The notes under the pieces: generated by a model
Database searches by the model: none
Told to the model about the DNA's origin: nothing
The model's input: only the letters and a program-made list of their open reading frames with translations
Assembly: GCF_004362055.1 (NCBI RefSeq)
Contig: NZ_SNXB01000012.1
Coordinates: 62,001 to 126,000, forward strand
Direction: 5' to 3'
Length of the DNA stretch: 64,000 nt
DNA from: Flavobacterium sp. 245
GTDB lineage: Bacteria; Bacteroidota; Bacteroidia; Flavobacteriales; Flavobacteriaceae
Shown here: positions 25,464 to 34,976 of the stretch, piece by piece
Layout: each line of letters starts with the position of its first letter
Position numbering within the stretch: the stretch's first letter is position 1
Position numbers and translations under genes: made by a program

Positions 25464-28400
25464 ATGAAATTTCAAAAAATAGTTGAGCAGTATTTTTCGG
25501 AGTTAAAAAAAGAAATAAAAGTAGGATCGACTTCAGGTGAAGCTACCATGGAATTATCTTATAGAACAAGCTTGGATAATTTTTTTAAAAATATTGCATC
25601 AAATTTTGATTCAAATATAGCAACCATTCTCGAACCAAGAAATCAAAGTAAATTAGGGCGACCCGACTGGCGTTTTCATAATATTGAATCCATGGGGGTG
25701 TATGGATATGTTGAAGCAAAAGGACTTGACCAAACTATTGAAATAAATATTTCTAATTACAAAAAGCAAATAGAAAGGTATTTAACGTTGGGAAATCCTG
25801 TCATACTTACAGATGGCATTGATTTTGTGATTTTTTGTGTGGACAAAAGTATTAGGAAGTTTTCAATTTGTAGTAAACCAATAAACTGGGAAAATCCTGA
25901 ATTTGATTTTAACATTGAAATTTTGTTTAAAGTTTTTTTTAAAAATGTTGGATATAGGGAAATATCAGAGAATCAATTAGTAAACGAAGTTGCTAAAAGA
26001 GCCAAATTACTATCAATCGAATTGATGGATTTATTAGAACTTGATGAAGATGAAGCTGAAAGTGAAAGTGAAAGTAAGACTTTAAATTTGCTAAAAGAAT
26101 TGAAGGTTAAAGCTCAGCATAGCCATGACAAAACACTCAGTAATAATATAACTTTTGCGGGATTTATTTCTCAAATACTAACTTTTGGACTGCTTTATGC
26201 CCATCGAGTAATTGATAAATCTTTAAGTAATCCAAAAGAAAAATATCAAAAAATTCATGACTTCTGGTTTTCTTATTTAGAAGAAGATTATACTAATAAA
26301 TTAATACCCTTTAAAACATTAGTTACTGAGCTTAAATCTGAATTAAATTCAGATTTAAGTAGATTAGGTATATGGTATGACGATTTAAGGAGGTTACTAG
26401 CACATATACAACTTTCAACAGATCAAATTTCGATACCTGATTTTCATGAATTGTACGAAACATTTTTAGCAGTATATGATCCTAAGACAAGGTTTGATTA
26501 CGGCGCGTTTTATACTCCTCGTTCTTTAGCATTTTATACAACTAAACTTGTAAAGGTAATCATTGAAAACCAAATGCCTCAAATTGACTTAAAATCTACA
26601 GCACATAAAATTATTGATCCATGCTGTGGAACTGGAACATTTATTGAAGCAACTTTAGATAGTTTTAATCTTAATCCTTCATCAAGTATTATTGGATTCG
26701 AAATTCTTCCCGCCCCTTATGCGTTGGCACATTATAGAATTGCGATGCTACAAGAAAAGTATCCTGAAAACATAAAAATTATTTTAACAAATACATTAAG
26801 TGATAGTTTATTTGAGGAAACTAAAATAGAAATAAATGACTCTAATCTTAGTCTTTTATTGCTACAAGAACAGCAATCTGCCTATCATTTATCATCTGCA
26901 CCTTTAACAATCATTATTGGGAATCCTCCATCGTCTGATTCTAAATTTGAATTAGCTAATGAGGGATTAATTATAAAAAAAATGTTAGAGGATTTTAGAC
27001 CTTCTGCAGTTGGGAGAACTGGTAGACAGAACGTGCAAAAGCAACTATCTAATGAATTTGTCAAATTTTTAAGGTGGTCAGTAGATAAGGCAATAAAAAG
27101 CTCTCCTTCAGTTTTTGCGCTAATTTTACCTTCCTCTTTTGCAAAGCATCCGTCTTATAAGTACGTCCGTAAATTTATAGCTGAAAAGTTTTCAAATTTG
27201 TGGATTTTAGAGTTCGATTCTGATAAAAGAACCGGTGCAGATGATGTAAATTTATTTAATACATTACAAGGTCGATTGTTATTAATTGGAATTGTTACCG
27301 ACGCCCAAGTAATTGAAAAAAGTATTAATTATAAAAACATCTGTAATTTAAGCAAGAGTCAAAAAATATCATTTTTTAATAAGGAAGTGGATTTGGAAAA
27401 TTGGACTAAATTATCTTTAGATGACAACTTTGCATTTAAGCCATCAGACAAATATAATTTAGAATTGTATACTAGTTTTTGGCCAATAACTTCGGATAAA
27501 GAAAGTGGAATTTTTTTACGTCATTGTTCGAGTCTTAAGCTAGCACCCACTCATTTATTAGTACATGCCTCAAAAGGACAATTAAAAAGAAGATCAAAAT
27601 TTATTTCAAAACAAGAAAATGATTATACCGCTATTAAAGATAAATGGTATTCTGGACAAATGAAGCCGCCACCGTCCGCAAAAATTAATGACAATATTAA
27701 AATAAGATTAGATAAAGGGATTGCAGAAGATAATATTTATGATTATTCATATCGCCCGTTTTTAGAAGCCTCTGTTTTACTAGATGAGAAATTATTGGAC
27801 GAATTATCAAATTTAGGCGGTGGTGGTACTAGAGATAGACCAGAAATTAGATCTGCATATAAAAGTAGTTCTGTTTTCGGTTTCGCTGTAGCACCAGCCC
27901 CTGAGGATATAGGTAGTACGTTACATAAATTTTCTTCATTTTGTTGGAATATTCCGGATAATGATCTTTCTGCGAGGGGCAATGCACACATATTTTGTAA
28001 TTATTTCCCCAATTATAAAAAGAGTAAAAATTGGAACTCCTTACTTAAGTCTAATATTAATGAAGAGCTAGTTGAAAATTTAAAAAATATATTAGGACTT
28101 GAATCTAGTGAAATGTATGATGAATTGACATTTTACACATATGCTATTTTAAGTTCTAACTTTTATTTAAAAATGTTTAAAGGAATATTATTTAATGTTG
28201 CCGGTGCATGGCCACGTATTCCAATTACAACAAGTAAATTACTTTTTCAAAAGATTGGTAATTTAGGTAGAACTATAGCTGATATTGAATCGCGTGACTA
28301 TAAGATTGAAGGTCTTTCTACACAGATGGCAGAATTAGAATATCATAAAACTAAAATTGGAATTGACAGCATTCAATTTATTGGTAAAGCCAATGATGTA

Positions 28401-28640
28401 ATAATAACGTTAAAGGATTTAAAAGAAAGTGTATTAAGTTTTGAAGTTTCGGGCTACAATGTGATAAAAGAATGGCTTAAAATGCACTCATATCCTTATT
28501 ACAGAAAGAAGATGGAGTCTACAGAGATTAATGAATTATATACACTCATAGCAAAGATTGAAATTTATCAATCCAAAATAATGGAAATTGATATCGTAGT
28601 TGAGGAAATTTTAAAAAACGAATTATTAGAACCGTTTTAA
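25464..28640 (+). CDS. Nuclease-methyltransferase fusion, type ISP/IIG-like restriction enzyme
   Basis: A protein of about 1058 residues. The N-terminal nuclease has GRPDWRF and GYVEAKGLDQ, a PD-(D/E)XK site. The middle is an N6-adenine methyltransferase fold with SAM motif IDPCCGTGTFIEATL, then GFEILPAPYALAHYR and LTNTL, which closely resemble the methylase part of type ISP enzymes. Motif IV reads IIGNPPSSD, so the usual aromatic residue after NPP is Ser. The last 450 residues probably recognise the target. No helicase motifs are present, unlike true type ISP. ATG at 25464 follows the previous stop by one base. It is likely the restriction subunit, with host protection given by the two C5 enzymes. 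Confidence 0.85.
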   Translation: MKFQKIVEQYFSELKKEIKVGSTSGEATMELSYRTSLDNFFKNIASNFDSNIATILEPRNQSKLGRPDWRFHNIESMGVYGYVEAKGLDQTIEINISNYKKQIERYLTLGNPVILTDGIDFVIFCVDKSIRKFSICSKPINWENPEFDFNIEILFKVFFKNVGYREISENQLVNEVAKRAKLLSIELMDLLELDEDEAESESESKTLNLLKELKVKAQHSHDKTLSNNITFAGFISQILTFGLLYAHRVIDKSLSNPKEKYQKIHDFWFSYLEEDYTNKLIPFKTLVTELKSELNSDLSRLGIWYDDLRRLLAHIQLSTDQISIPDFHELYETFLAVYDPKTRFDYGAFYTPRSLAFYTTKLVKVIIENQMPQIDLKSTAHKIIDPCCGTGTFIEATLDSFNLNPSSSIIGFEILPAPYALAHYRIAMLQEKYPENIKIILTNTLSDSLFEETKIEINDSNLSLLLLQEQQSAYHLSSAPLTIIIGNPPSSDSKFELANEGLIIKKMLEDFRPSAVGRTGRQNVQKQLSNEFVKFLRWSVDKAIKSSPSVFALILPSSFAKHPSYKYVRKFIAEKFSNLWILEFDSDKRTGADDVNLFNTLQGRLLLIGIVTDAQVIEKSINYKNICNLSKSQKISFFNKEVDLENWTKLSLDDNFAFKPSDKYNLELYTSFWPITSDKESGIFLRHCSSLKLAPTHLLVHASKGQLKRRSKFISKQENDYTAIKDKWYSGQMKPPPSAKINDNIKIRLDKGIAEDNIYDYSYRPFLEASVLLDEKLLDELSNLGGGGTRDRPEIRSAYKSSSVFGFAVAPAPEDIGSTLHKFSSFCWNIPDNDLSARGNAHIFCNYFPNYKKSKNWNSLLKSNINEELVENLKNILGLESSEMYDELTFYTYAILSSNFYLKMFKGILFNVAGAWPRIPITTSKLLFQKIGNLGRTIADIESRDYKIEGLSTQMAELEYHKTKIGIDSIQFIGKANDVIITLKDLKESVLSFEVSGYNVIKEWLKMHSYPYYRKKMESTEINELYTLIAKIEIYQSKIMEIDIVVEEILKNELLEPF

Positions 28641-28647
28641 AAAATAC

Positions 28648-30489
28648 TTAATTGTAGGATGTAGAGGTAAATGTATTTTGATCGGTTCCAAATCTTTCTG
28701 CTAATAGATTCCAAAATCTGGATGGATTATAATTACGATGATATGGTCCATATTGTCCAATGAAGTTATATCTTTTTGAATATAGTAATATACATTCTTT
28801 TTTAGCTCTACTTATGCAAACATAGCATATTCGGTGTTGTTCTTGCATTTCTAAACTGTTATTTTCTATATTATAATATGGGAACTTACCTTCTTCCATG
28901 CCTATCATAATTACTGCTTCGAACTCAAGACCTTTAGAACTATGTCGTGTTGTGATTGTGATTTGATTTTCTGGTTTTCTCAATTTGAGTAATTTATAAA
29001 TTGGAATTTTCTTTTCAGCTGAAAATTCCCTTGTAAAATGTTCTAAATTTAATTTATCTTCTTCCAAATATTTATCTGAATTAATAACTGAACCGAATTC
29101 CAGTTCTGAAAATATAAAATCCAACCAAATACTTATGTTTTCATTATACTCCTTACTTTTTACAAGTGAATTATAAAATTTTACTCTGCTCTCAATCATG
29201 AAATTTTCATTATTTTCTATTTCTAAATACTCGATTTGTTGTCGATTCCAAAATTTAAATATTTTATTAAAAGAACTCTCTTCAACTCCTAAGCACCAAC
29301 TTGCACAATTAATTATCCATTCAATAAAGGGGGTGATTCTGAATGACCATTTATTTGTATAAAAAGGAATATGATTGTATTCGAAAAGAAGTGACAAATG
29401 ATTGATCTCATTTTTCGAAAAAGCTAGGATACCTATATCATTATAGGAAATGCCTTTTTTGACTAAATTTGGTATAATTTTATTTATAATTACTTCATAT
29501 TGTTCTTCTATATCGGTAGCACATTGTATAAAAGTAAATTCAGCATTTTCTCCTACTCTTAATTGCGCAGTATAATTTGGAATTGGTGGACTTAGGTTCA
29601 AAGTACTTAGTGATCCCGATATTATATCTTGATTACTTCTGTAGTTTGAAGTAAGTTCAATGCTTTCAAATTCATCATACTTATAAATTTCTTCTAAAAA
29701 CTCGGGAAATGCGCCATTAAACCCATATATTGATTGATTCATATCTCCTACCGCAAAAATTTTTATATCAGTTTGAGCTTGAAGTTCTAAAACCATTTCA
29801 TGTAATCCTCTACCTAAATCTTGATATTCGTCAATTAAAATCCATGGAAATCTTGCTTCTAAAAATTTTCGGACGATTTCTTTTTCTCTAATTATAGCAG
29901 TAGAAATATTAACTATGGAAGTGAAATCTAAAAGATTAGCGCTTTCTAATTTGTAATCAAATAGCTTTGATAATCTTTCAATATTCTCGTTACCATTGTA
30001 TGTGAATTCTCCTCTCCCAGTAAAAGCAAGTGACCGATGCTTATTTAAGCTCATGAGAGATATTTCTTCATCAATATTTAGTTCATGTTTAACAGATCTT
30101 AAAATTTTTTCTAAAGTTGAATTATCTGCAATTTTAAAGTCTTTATCAATATTGAACTCCGGATATAAATGTATAAACGGTTTAATAATGTTAACAAGAC
30201 AAAAATTATGTATCGTTCCTATAAAATCTTGTTTGTTTTGTTTGTAGGAATATTGATGAAGTCTATTGGTTAATTCTCGAACAGTTTCATTACTGTAAGT
30301 TATACAAGCTAATCCTGCAGGATTAAAAACCTCAAAAGTTTTTATTTTTATTGCTTTTAAGGCTAAAACTCTAGTTTTTCCACTACCTGGTCCAGCAATA
30401 ACTACAGTATTTGAATTTGAATTAAATGCTTTATACTGTTGTTCGTCTTTTTTAATTAATTCAAGATCTAAAAAAAAATTGCTATTCAT
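28648..30489 (-). CDS. gajB: Gabija helicase GajB (UvrD-like)
   Basis: A 613-residue UvrD/Rep-type superfamily 1 helicase: motif I VIAGPGSGKTRVLALKA, motif II ILIDEYQDLG, motif III GDMNQSIYGF, motif IV-like LTSNYRS, motif V TTRHSSKGLEFEAVI and motif VI CYVCISRAK. It is 8 bases downstream of, and overlapping with, the OLD-type gene, the two-gene layout of Gabija anti-phage systems, in which GajA nicks DNA when nucleotide levels fall and GajB supports it. It is convergent with the R-M operon, with only seven bases between stops. Confidence 0.87.
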   Translation of the reverse strand: MNSNFFLDLELIKKDEQQYKAFNSNSNTVVIAGPGSGKTRVLALKAIKIKTFEVFNPAGLACITYSNETVRELTNRLHQYSYKQNKQDFIGTIHNFCLVNIIKPFIHLYPEFNIDKDFKIADNSTLEKILRSVKHELNIDEEISLMSLNKHRSLAFTGRGEFTYNGNENIERLSKLFDYKLESANLLDFTSIVNISTAIIREKEIVRKFLEARFPWILIDEYQDLGRGLHEMVLELQAQTDIKIFAVGDMNQSIYGFNGAFPEFLEEIYKYDEFESIELTSNYRSNQDIISGSLSTLNLSPPIPNYTAQLRVGENAEFTFIQCATDIEEQYEVIINKIIPNLVKKGISYNDIGILAFSKNEINHLSLLFEYNHIPFYTNKWSFRITPFIEWIINCASWCLGVEESSFNKIFKFWNRQQIEYLEIENNENFMIESRVKFYNSLVKSKEYNENISIWLDFIFSELEFGSVINSDKYLEEDKLNLEHFTREFSAEKKIPIYKLLKLRKPENQITITTRHSSKGLEFEAVIMIGMEEGKFPYYNIENNSLEMQEQHRICYVCISRAKKECILLYSKRYNFIGQYGPYHRNYNPSRFWNLLAERFGTDQNTFTSTSYN

Positions 30490-32476
30490 ATATTGAATTT
30501 ATCTGTTTGGTAATATTAACAATCGCCTCAATTAAATTATCTGGAGCCATTTCAATTTTTATATTAGAAGCCAACCTTTGTGCAAATCGACCTTTACTAA
30601 TATTTCCTTCAATTCTTTCTAAAGCTAGCCAATAGTTATTAGATTCTAGTGCATCATCAAAATTTTTCTGCTGACCTTCTCCTCCGGGTCTTAACTCAGA
30701 ATATATTTTTTTAAAAATTAGATTTCCATTCACTTCAGATTTTATCATTGAATCAACTTCAAAAGTGTGACGACCTATATGACAATTCTTTGTTTTTAAT
30801 AATTCGAAATTTTCTTCCAAATTGCCTGTAACTTCTTTTGGGTCTAGCAATTTTAAAGTTTGTAATAATTTAGATATATTATTTAGACCTGCAAAACTGT
30901 AATTTGATGTTGGATCGAAATGTCTATGAAAGTACTTTTTATTTTTTAATTTTCCTTGTACTGTTATTTGCTCAGTTTCATAATAATCTCCATCTGTAAC
31001 AATTACCCAAGGAATATCTAATTCAATTAATAACTTTACGTACGGATAAAAATTTGTAGAGTGAACATTACAAACAATAATTCCTAAGCTATCTAATGAA
31101 ATACCCATTAAATTAGCTAATTCAGGAATTATATATTCTTCTGTTATGCCTTCAACAATTATTACACCTTTACCAAATAATATTTCACCTCTCTTTGCAT
31201 CAAGATAACGTTCTAGGTCAATTTTTTCATTAGTCGATAAGTCTAATTTTGCTGTGGCTGATATTGTTGAATTATATTTATTGCGTGCTATTCTAACAAT
31301 TGAATCAAGTGGAGATACCGAACTTATATAAGGAGAATGAGTTGTAAATAAAACTGAAGTTTCACTTTTATGAAGAACCTCTCGATAAAGTAGGCGTTGT
31401 AAAACTGGATGAAGATGTGATTCCGGTTCTTCGATCGCTAAAAATGTTGTTGAATGTTTAACATATAGATTTTTACTCAAGAAAGAATATAAAGGAGATA
31501 AATCTTGTACAGTTTCGCTTATCTTATACTTGTTTTCATTTTCCGTAATATCATAGAAATCATTCAATATTACACCTCCTTCTTTTTTTATCAACTCATC
31601 AAACAATTCTTTATTTATGATTCGTGGTATGGTTTTATCTTCTAATAAAAGAAGCATTAAAGTAAGATATAAAATATTACTTAAACCTAAACTTAATTCC
31701 GACACTGATCTTCCTTTTAGACCTAGATAAATTTGCATCGTATATAATAATTTATCTATATCAACATCATAAGGGCTTAGTTTAATTTCGTTGTCACGTT
31801 GAGTGCCTGATAAAATATTAAATTTTAAATTAATTAAATGTTTAATATCTTTAATTTCCTCTAAGTTTAAAATATCTTGACTAACTGTAGACATTGATGA
31901 CGCAATTTCTTCAAGATCAACATTTGGGATGTTGTAGTTTTGAATCAATTTATATAAAGGAGATCTTTTGTTTCCATTTAATTCTTTAACCACATCTCTT
32001 AATGCTCCTATAACTGTTATATTAATAAATTCTCGATCTTGTCGAGTAAAGAAATTTTCTTCATTAGTGCCTTGAAAAATTATATAACTATATCCTAAGA
32101 CTTTTCCTTCTAAATTTTTATTTGGAAAGTATTTATATGTAAAACGTAATCTAGGATCAGTAGGATTAATCAAGGCATCCGGGAATTGAGCCAATAATTG
32201 ATTATTATGTGCATAATTAGAAATTTCGATTGCTATGATAATTTCCTCTCCATTACTCATCGGATTCTCTAAACCATCAAAAAAATCAGTTTCATTTAAT
32301 TCTCTATCTAGATCAGAAAAACTCCTGTCGAGAATTAATTGAATTGCTCTTAGGAAATTTGTTTTGCCAACATTATTTTCCCCTATTATTACTTGTTTAT
32401 GCGATAGTATACAATCTACATTTTCAAAATTTCTAAAATTTTTAATTTGTACTCTTGAAATGTATGGACTTTTCAT
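30482..32476 (-). CDS. gajA: Gabija nuclease GajA (OLD-family ATPase-TOPRIM)
   Basis: A 664-residue OLD-family protein. The ABC-type ATPase has Walker A IIGENNVGKTNFL, a signature-like SELSLGLSN and Walker B FLAIEEPESHLHP, with a H-loop in FTTHSPYIS. The C-terminal TOPRIM nuclease has IIVEGITEEYIIPEL and VIVTDGDYYE. Together with the overlapping UvrD gene this is the Gabija composition. It is somewhat longer than the first described GajA (about 580 residues). A stand-alone OLD nuclease is the alternative, but the operon argues against it. Confidence 0.87.
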   Translation of the reverse strand: MKSPYISRVQIKNFRNFENVDCILSHKQVIIGENNVGKTNFLRAIQLILDRSFSDLDRELNETDFFDGLENPMSNGEEIIIAIEISNYAHNNQLLAQFPDALINPTDPRLRFTYKYFPNKNLEGKVLGYSYIIFQGTNEENFFTRQDREFINITVIGALRDVVKELNGNKRSPLYKLIQNYNIPNVDLEEIASSMSTVSQDILNLEEIKDIKHLINLKFNILSGTQRDNEIKLSPYDVDIDKLLYTMQIYLGLKGRSVSELSLGLSNILYLTLMLLLLEDKTIPRIINKELFDELIKKEGGVILNDFYDITENENKYKISETVQDLSPLYSFLSKNLYVKHSTTFLAIEEPESHLHPVLQRLLYREVLHKSETSVLFTTHSPYISSVSPLDSIVRIARNKYNSTISATAKLDLSTNEKIDLERYLDAKRGEILFGKGVIIVEGITEEYIIPELANLMGISLDSLGIIVCNVHSTNFYPYVKLLIELDIPWVIVTDGDYYETEQITVQGKLKNKKYFHRHFDPTSNYSFAGLNNISKLLQTLKLLDPKEVTGNLEENFELLKTKNCHIGRHTFEVDSMIKSEVNGNLIFKKIYSELRPGGEGQQKNFDDALESNNYWLALERIEGNISKGRFAQRLASNIKIEMAPDNLIEAIVNITKQINSIYE

Positions 32477-32614
32477 ATTTGCTAGGTTAATTTGTATTTA
32501 GCCAAATATATGATTAAAATTCTTACATCTTAAAAATTTAGCTATCTTCAATTAATCTACATTTAAATTATCTGATTATTTCTGTGCATATAATGATTAG
32601 GGTTCCTAAGAAAA

Positions 32615-33871
32615 TTACCGAAGATTTAAACCTCTTTTCTTTTTTTTCTTTTTCAATTGATAAGGTAGAAATTCTTTAAGTTGTTCAGATTGTAATAAAG
32701 AGTTGACAACATTTTCCATTTTCGAAAATGTTTGAAGTTTTTGTTTTTCATCTTGAAATTTATTTTTAATTTCTAATTTATCTGTCTGCGATTCTCTTTT
32801 CGATTCATTTGTAAACGTTGAACTACATCGGTATTCAATAGCTTTTGCACTGTATTGTTTTCCTAAACTACTTCCGTTAAAAACGTTTTTGGTTGTGTGA
32901 TCGACATAAGTAATCCCATATAATAAACCTTTTTCACTTTTTCTGAAAACTGTATTTATTCCTTCCTTTTCCAATTGCTTTGCTAAATCATTTAATGAAA
33001 AATTATTTTCTTTAATTAGAGCTAAATCAATTGCATTTTTTACTCTTGTCTTATCTGTTGCGTTTCTAATTTCACTAGTTTTAAATTTTTCCTCTAAAAA
33101 TTTCAAAGTAGGTTTGTTATAAAAAGAACTTGCTTTTATTGGTACTCCAATTGGATTTCCCTCTTGATCCAATATTCGGTAAACCAATCCCCTTGTTTGA
33201 AATATTTTTGAATCTTCTTTTCCTCGATCTGCCATAATATTGCATTGTTTTAATATGGCATTTAGTTCGGGAAGACTTGAATATTTATACTGGTTTAGCA
33301 CCATATTCAACACACCATTGATAGCTTTTTTAGATTCTACTTTTCCGTAATTGACTATTCTTGCAGAAGCCTGTTGTATAGAGATGTCTTGCTTGTTCTT
33401 TTTACCATCAGCTTTTACAAGTCCAAATAATTCTTCGATTTCTTTTCTTGCAGGTTCTGATTTTCGTATTCCCAAAAGATGCAGGTCAATTCTTTTTCCA
33501 TCTCTCTGAATATTATTAGTCACTAGATGCAGGTGCGGATGACCTGCATCATGATGCTGATAAATTAAATAAGGCTGTTTGCCAAAGCCAATTTTTTCCA
33601 TGTACATATTTGCAATTTCTATTAGTTTCTCTTTAGAATGATTTTCCGACGGATCAAAATTCAAAGAAATATGAACACTATTGCGTTTAGCATTTTCATT
33701 CAATGATGCCAGTTTTAGAAAACGATTAAGTTTTAAATTAAAACTTAATTTCTCTAATTCTAAAGGATAGTTTTCGGCACTAATACACTCGGCAACTCCT
33801 GTCTTCACTTTGTTTTCGTTGTAATTGAGGATGTTGTGTATGGAATGACTCGTTTTTATAATTGCAACCAT
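32615..33871 (-). CDS. mobB: Relaxase/mobilisation nuclease MobB (copy 1)
   Basis: A 418-residue relaxase of the Bacteroidetes MobP-like type. The N-terminal domain has NSVHISLNFDPSE and the metal-binding YQHHDAGHPHLHLV motif. It would nick oriT and stay covalently joined to the transferred strand. The start MVAIIKTSHSI overlaps mobA by 16 bases, the same overlap as in the second module. The C-terminal tail is poly-Lys. Compared with the second copy it is written in A/T-rich codons, so the two are long separated. No coupling protein gene accompanies this copy. Confidence 0.92.
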   Translation of the reverse strand: MVAIIKTSHSIHNILNYNENKVKTGVAECISAENYPLELEKLSFNLKLNRFLKLASLNENAKRNSVHISLNFDPSENHSKEKLIEIANMYMEKIGFGKQPYLIYQHHDAGHPHLHLVTNNIQRDGKRIDLHLLGIRKSEPARKEIEELFGLVKADGKKNKQDISIQQASARIVNYGKVESKKAINGVLNMVLNQYKYSSLPELNAILKQCNIMADRGKEDSKIFQTRGLVYRILDQEGNPIGVPIKASSFYNKPTLKFLEEKFKTSEIRNATDKTRVKNAIDLALIKENNFSLNDLAKQLEKEGINTVFRKSEKGLLYGITYVDHTTKNVFNGSSLGKQYSAKAIEYRCSSTFTNESKRESQTDKLEIKNKFQDEKQKLQTFSKMENVVNSLLQSEQLKEFLPYQLKKKKKKRGLNLR

Positions 33872-34251
33872 TGCTCTGATATTTTTCGAGTATGGTTTGT
33901 GACCTCATCCATTTTTTCAAGAAGTCTTTTTTTATCAACTTCAAACCAAAAAGCTTGCTCTCTAAATTCCGGAATTAATTTAAGGGTATTGAACTTTTTA
34001 GCGATTTGGTTAATATTGTTGCCGATTGCTTTGAGTTCAGTAGTAAGAACAATCGTTTCCTCCATCAAATCATCTAAAGATTGATTTCTGTAAGTACTTA
34101 CAATTGGCTTATTGAATAAATGTTTTCGAATGTGATCGCTTAATTTTCTGCATGTGCTTGCTCTAAATTTACGCTCAATTTGTGCATACTCTTCAGGTGT
34201 AAACCTTAATCCGACAATGCGTGTTCTGTTTGAATTTTCTCTTTTCATCAT
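33856..34251 (-). CDS. mobA: Mobilisation accessory protein MobA (copy 1)
   Basis: A 131-residue relaxosome protein with an N-terminal ribbon-helix-helix-like region (RTRIVGLRFTPEEYAQIERKF) that should bind oriT, and a C-terminal helical half (ELKAIGNNINQIAKKFN), as in MobC/MobA proteins. It is the first gene of a mobA-mobB pair and has the oriT-like structure 45 bases upstream. Overlap with mobB is 16 bases. Confidence 0.9.
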   Translation of the reverse strand: MMKRENSNRTRIVGLRFTPEEYAQIERKFRASTCRKLSDHIRKHLFNKPIVSTYRNQSLDDLMEETIVLTTELKAIGNNINQIAKKFNTLKLIPEFREQAFWFEVDKKRLLEKMDEVTNHTRKISEQWLQL

Positions 34252-34294
34252 CTTTCATTTTCATTGTTATCAAACTCTCTTTCTTTTAGTGTCT

Positions 34295-34380
34295 CCACCA
34301 CCGAGTTCCGAGGTAATAGGTGGCAAGATAGGTCGTTGTTTAACAACGATTCATCTTGCCAGACCACAGGAACGAGGTGG
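34295..34380 (-). other. oriT: oriT-like structured site upstream of mobA (copy 1)
   Basis: Nested inverted repeats: outer CCACC (34295-34299) with GGTGG (34376-34380); GTTCC (34305-34309) with GGAAC (34369-34373); inner TGGCAAGAT (34321-34329) with ATCTTGCCA (34353-34361); core CGTTGTT-T-AACAACG (34334-34348). The second module has the same plan at 53445-53525 with different paired bases in three stems. A location directly upstream of mobA fits the origin of transfer. Confidence 0.72.
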
Positions 34381-34529
34381 TCTTCAGCATTTTTAAAAGT
34401 CTGACACTAAATTAAGATGAAGATTTGACAATTCATATCATGAGTATATTTTAGCCATGATAGCCGTGAATTGTGAAATTGAACAAATATTTAAAAAAGA
34501 AAAAGGAAAAAAAGAAAGCAGTTATAAAG

Positions 34530-34624
34530 TGGACAATTTGCAAATAAGGTGCTATAAGTCCCGAAGGGTGGCAAGTCGAGAAATTCGACTTGCCATTATG
34601 CGCACTTTATTTGCAAATTGTCCA
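34530..34624. repeat. 95-base two-tier palindrome right of mobA
   Basis: The outer arms (34530-34552 and 34602-34624) form a 23-bp stem with one mismatch, containing GACAATTTGCAAATAA. Inside is a perfect 11-bp stem TGGCAAGTCGA/TCGACTTGCCA with a five-base loop. The part CCGAAGGGTGGCAAG resembles the oriT-like site 200 bases to the left (CCGAGG, GGTGGCAAG). It may be a second relaxase target or the end of the island. No gene is supported in 34381-34976. Confidence 0.65.
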
Positions 34625-34768
34625 ATAACTTTGGCTAGCTTTTTTTTCTTTAATAAAGCTGATATACGTATTTATATTATGCATTTCACAGAGCTTATAA
34701 GTCTAGAGCTTTTGTTAATTCGAAATAGATAGGCTTTTGGTAGGTCTACAAAAGAGCTTATTGCAGAC

Positions 34769-34802
34769 TTTAACAAAAATTAAAATTAAAATTTTTGTTA
34801 AA
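34769..34802. terminator. Perfect A/T-rich hairpin before PAP2 gene
   Basis: TTTAACAAAAATT pairs perfectly with AATTTTTGTTAAA around an 8-base loop, then a run of A. It could terminate minus-strand transcripts or mark the right border of the island. Confidence 0.45.
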
Positions 34803-34976
34803 AAAAATACTAACGCCGTAAATACAGAATTTCTTCAGATTTCAGGTTGAACTTTGCCTTATTAATCTTTAACAGTAAGAACATTACTGTCTTAATTTAA
34901 TTTGTTTTCTATGAGGAAAAACTACGTTTATTTTCTATTCAACAAGCGTAATTAGTAATTCCTAATCTTTTCTAAC

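Noticed and set aside
22861..32476. A DISARM or BREX system
   Set aside because: There is a C5 methylase and an adenine-methylase-like enzyme, but no drmA/drmB or pglZ/brxC-like genes. The UvrD and OLD genes form a separate Gabija pair on the other strand.
30482..32476. A PARIS or retron-type OLD/AAA system
   Set aside because: No reverse transcriptase or AriB-type partner; the overlapping UvrD helicase indicates Gabija.
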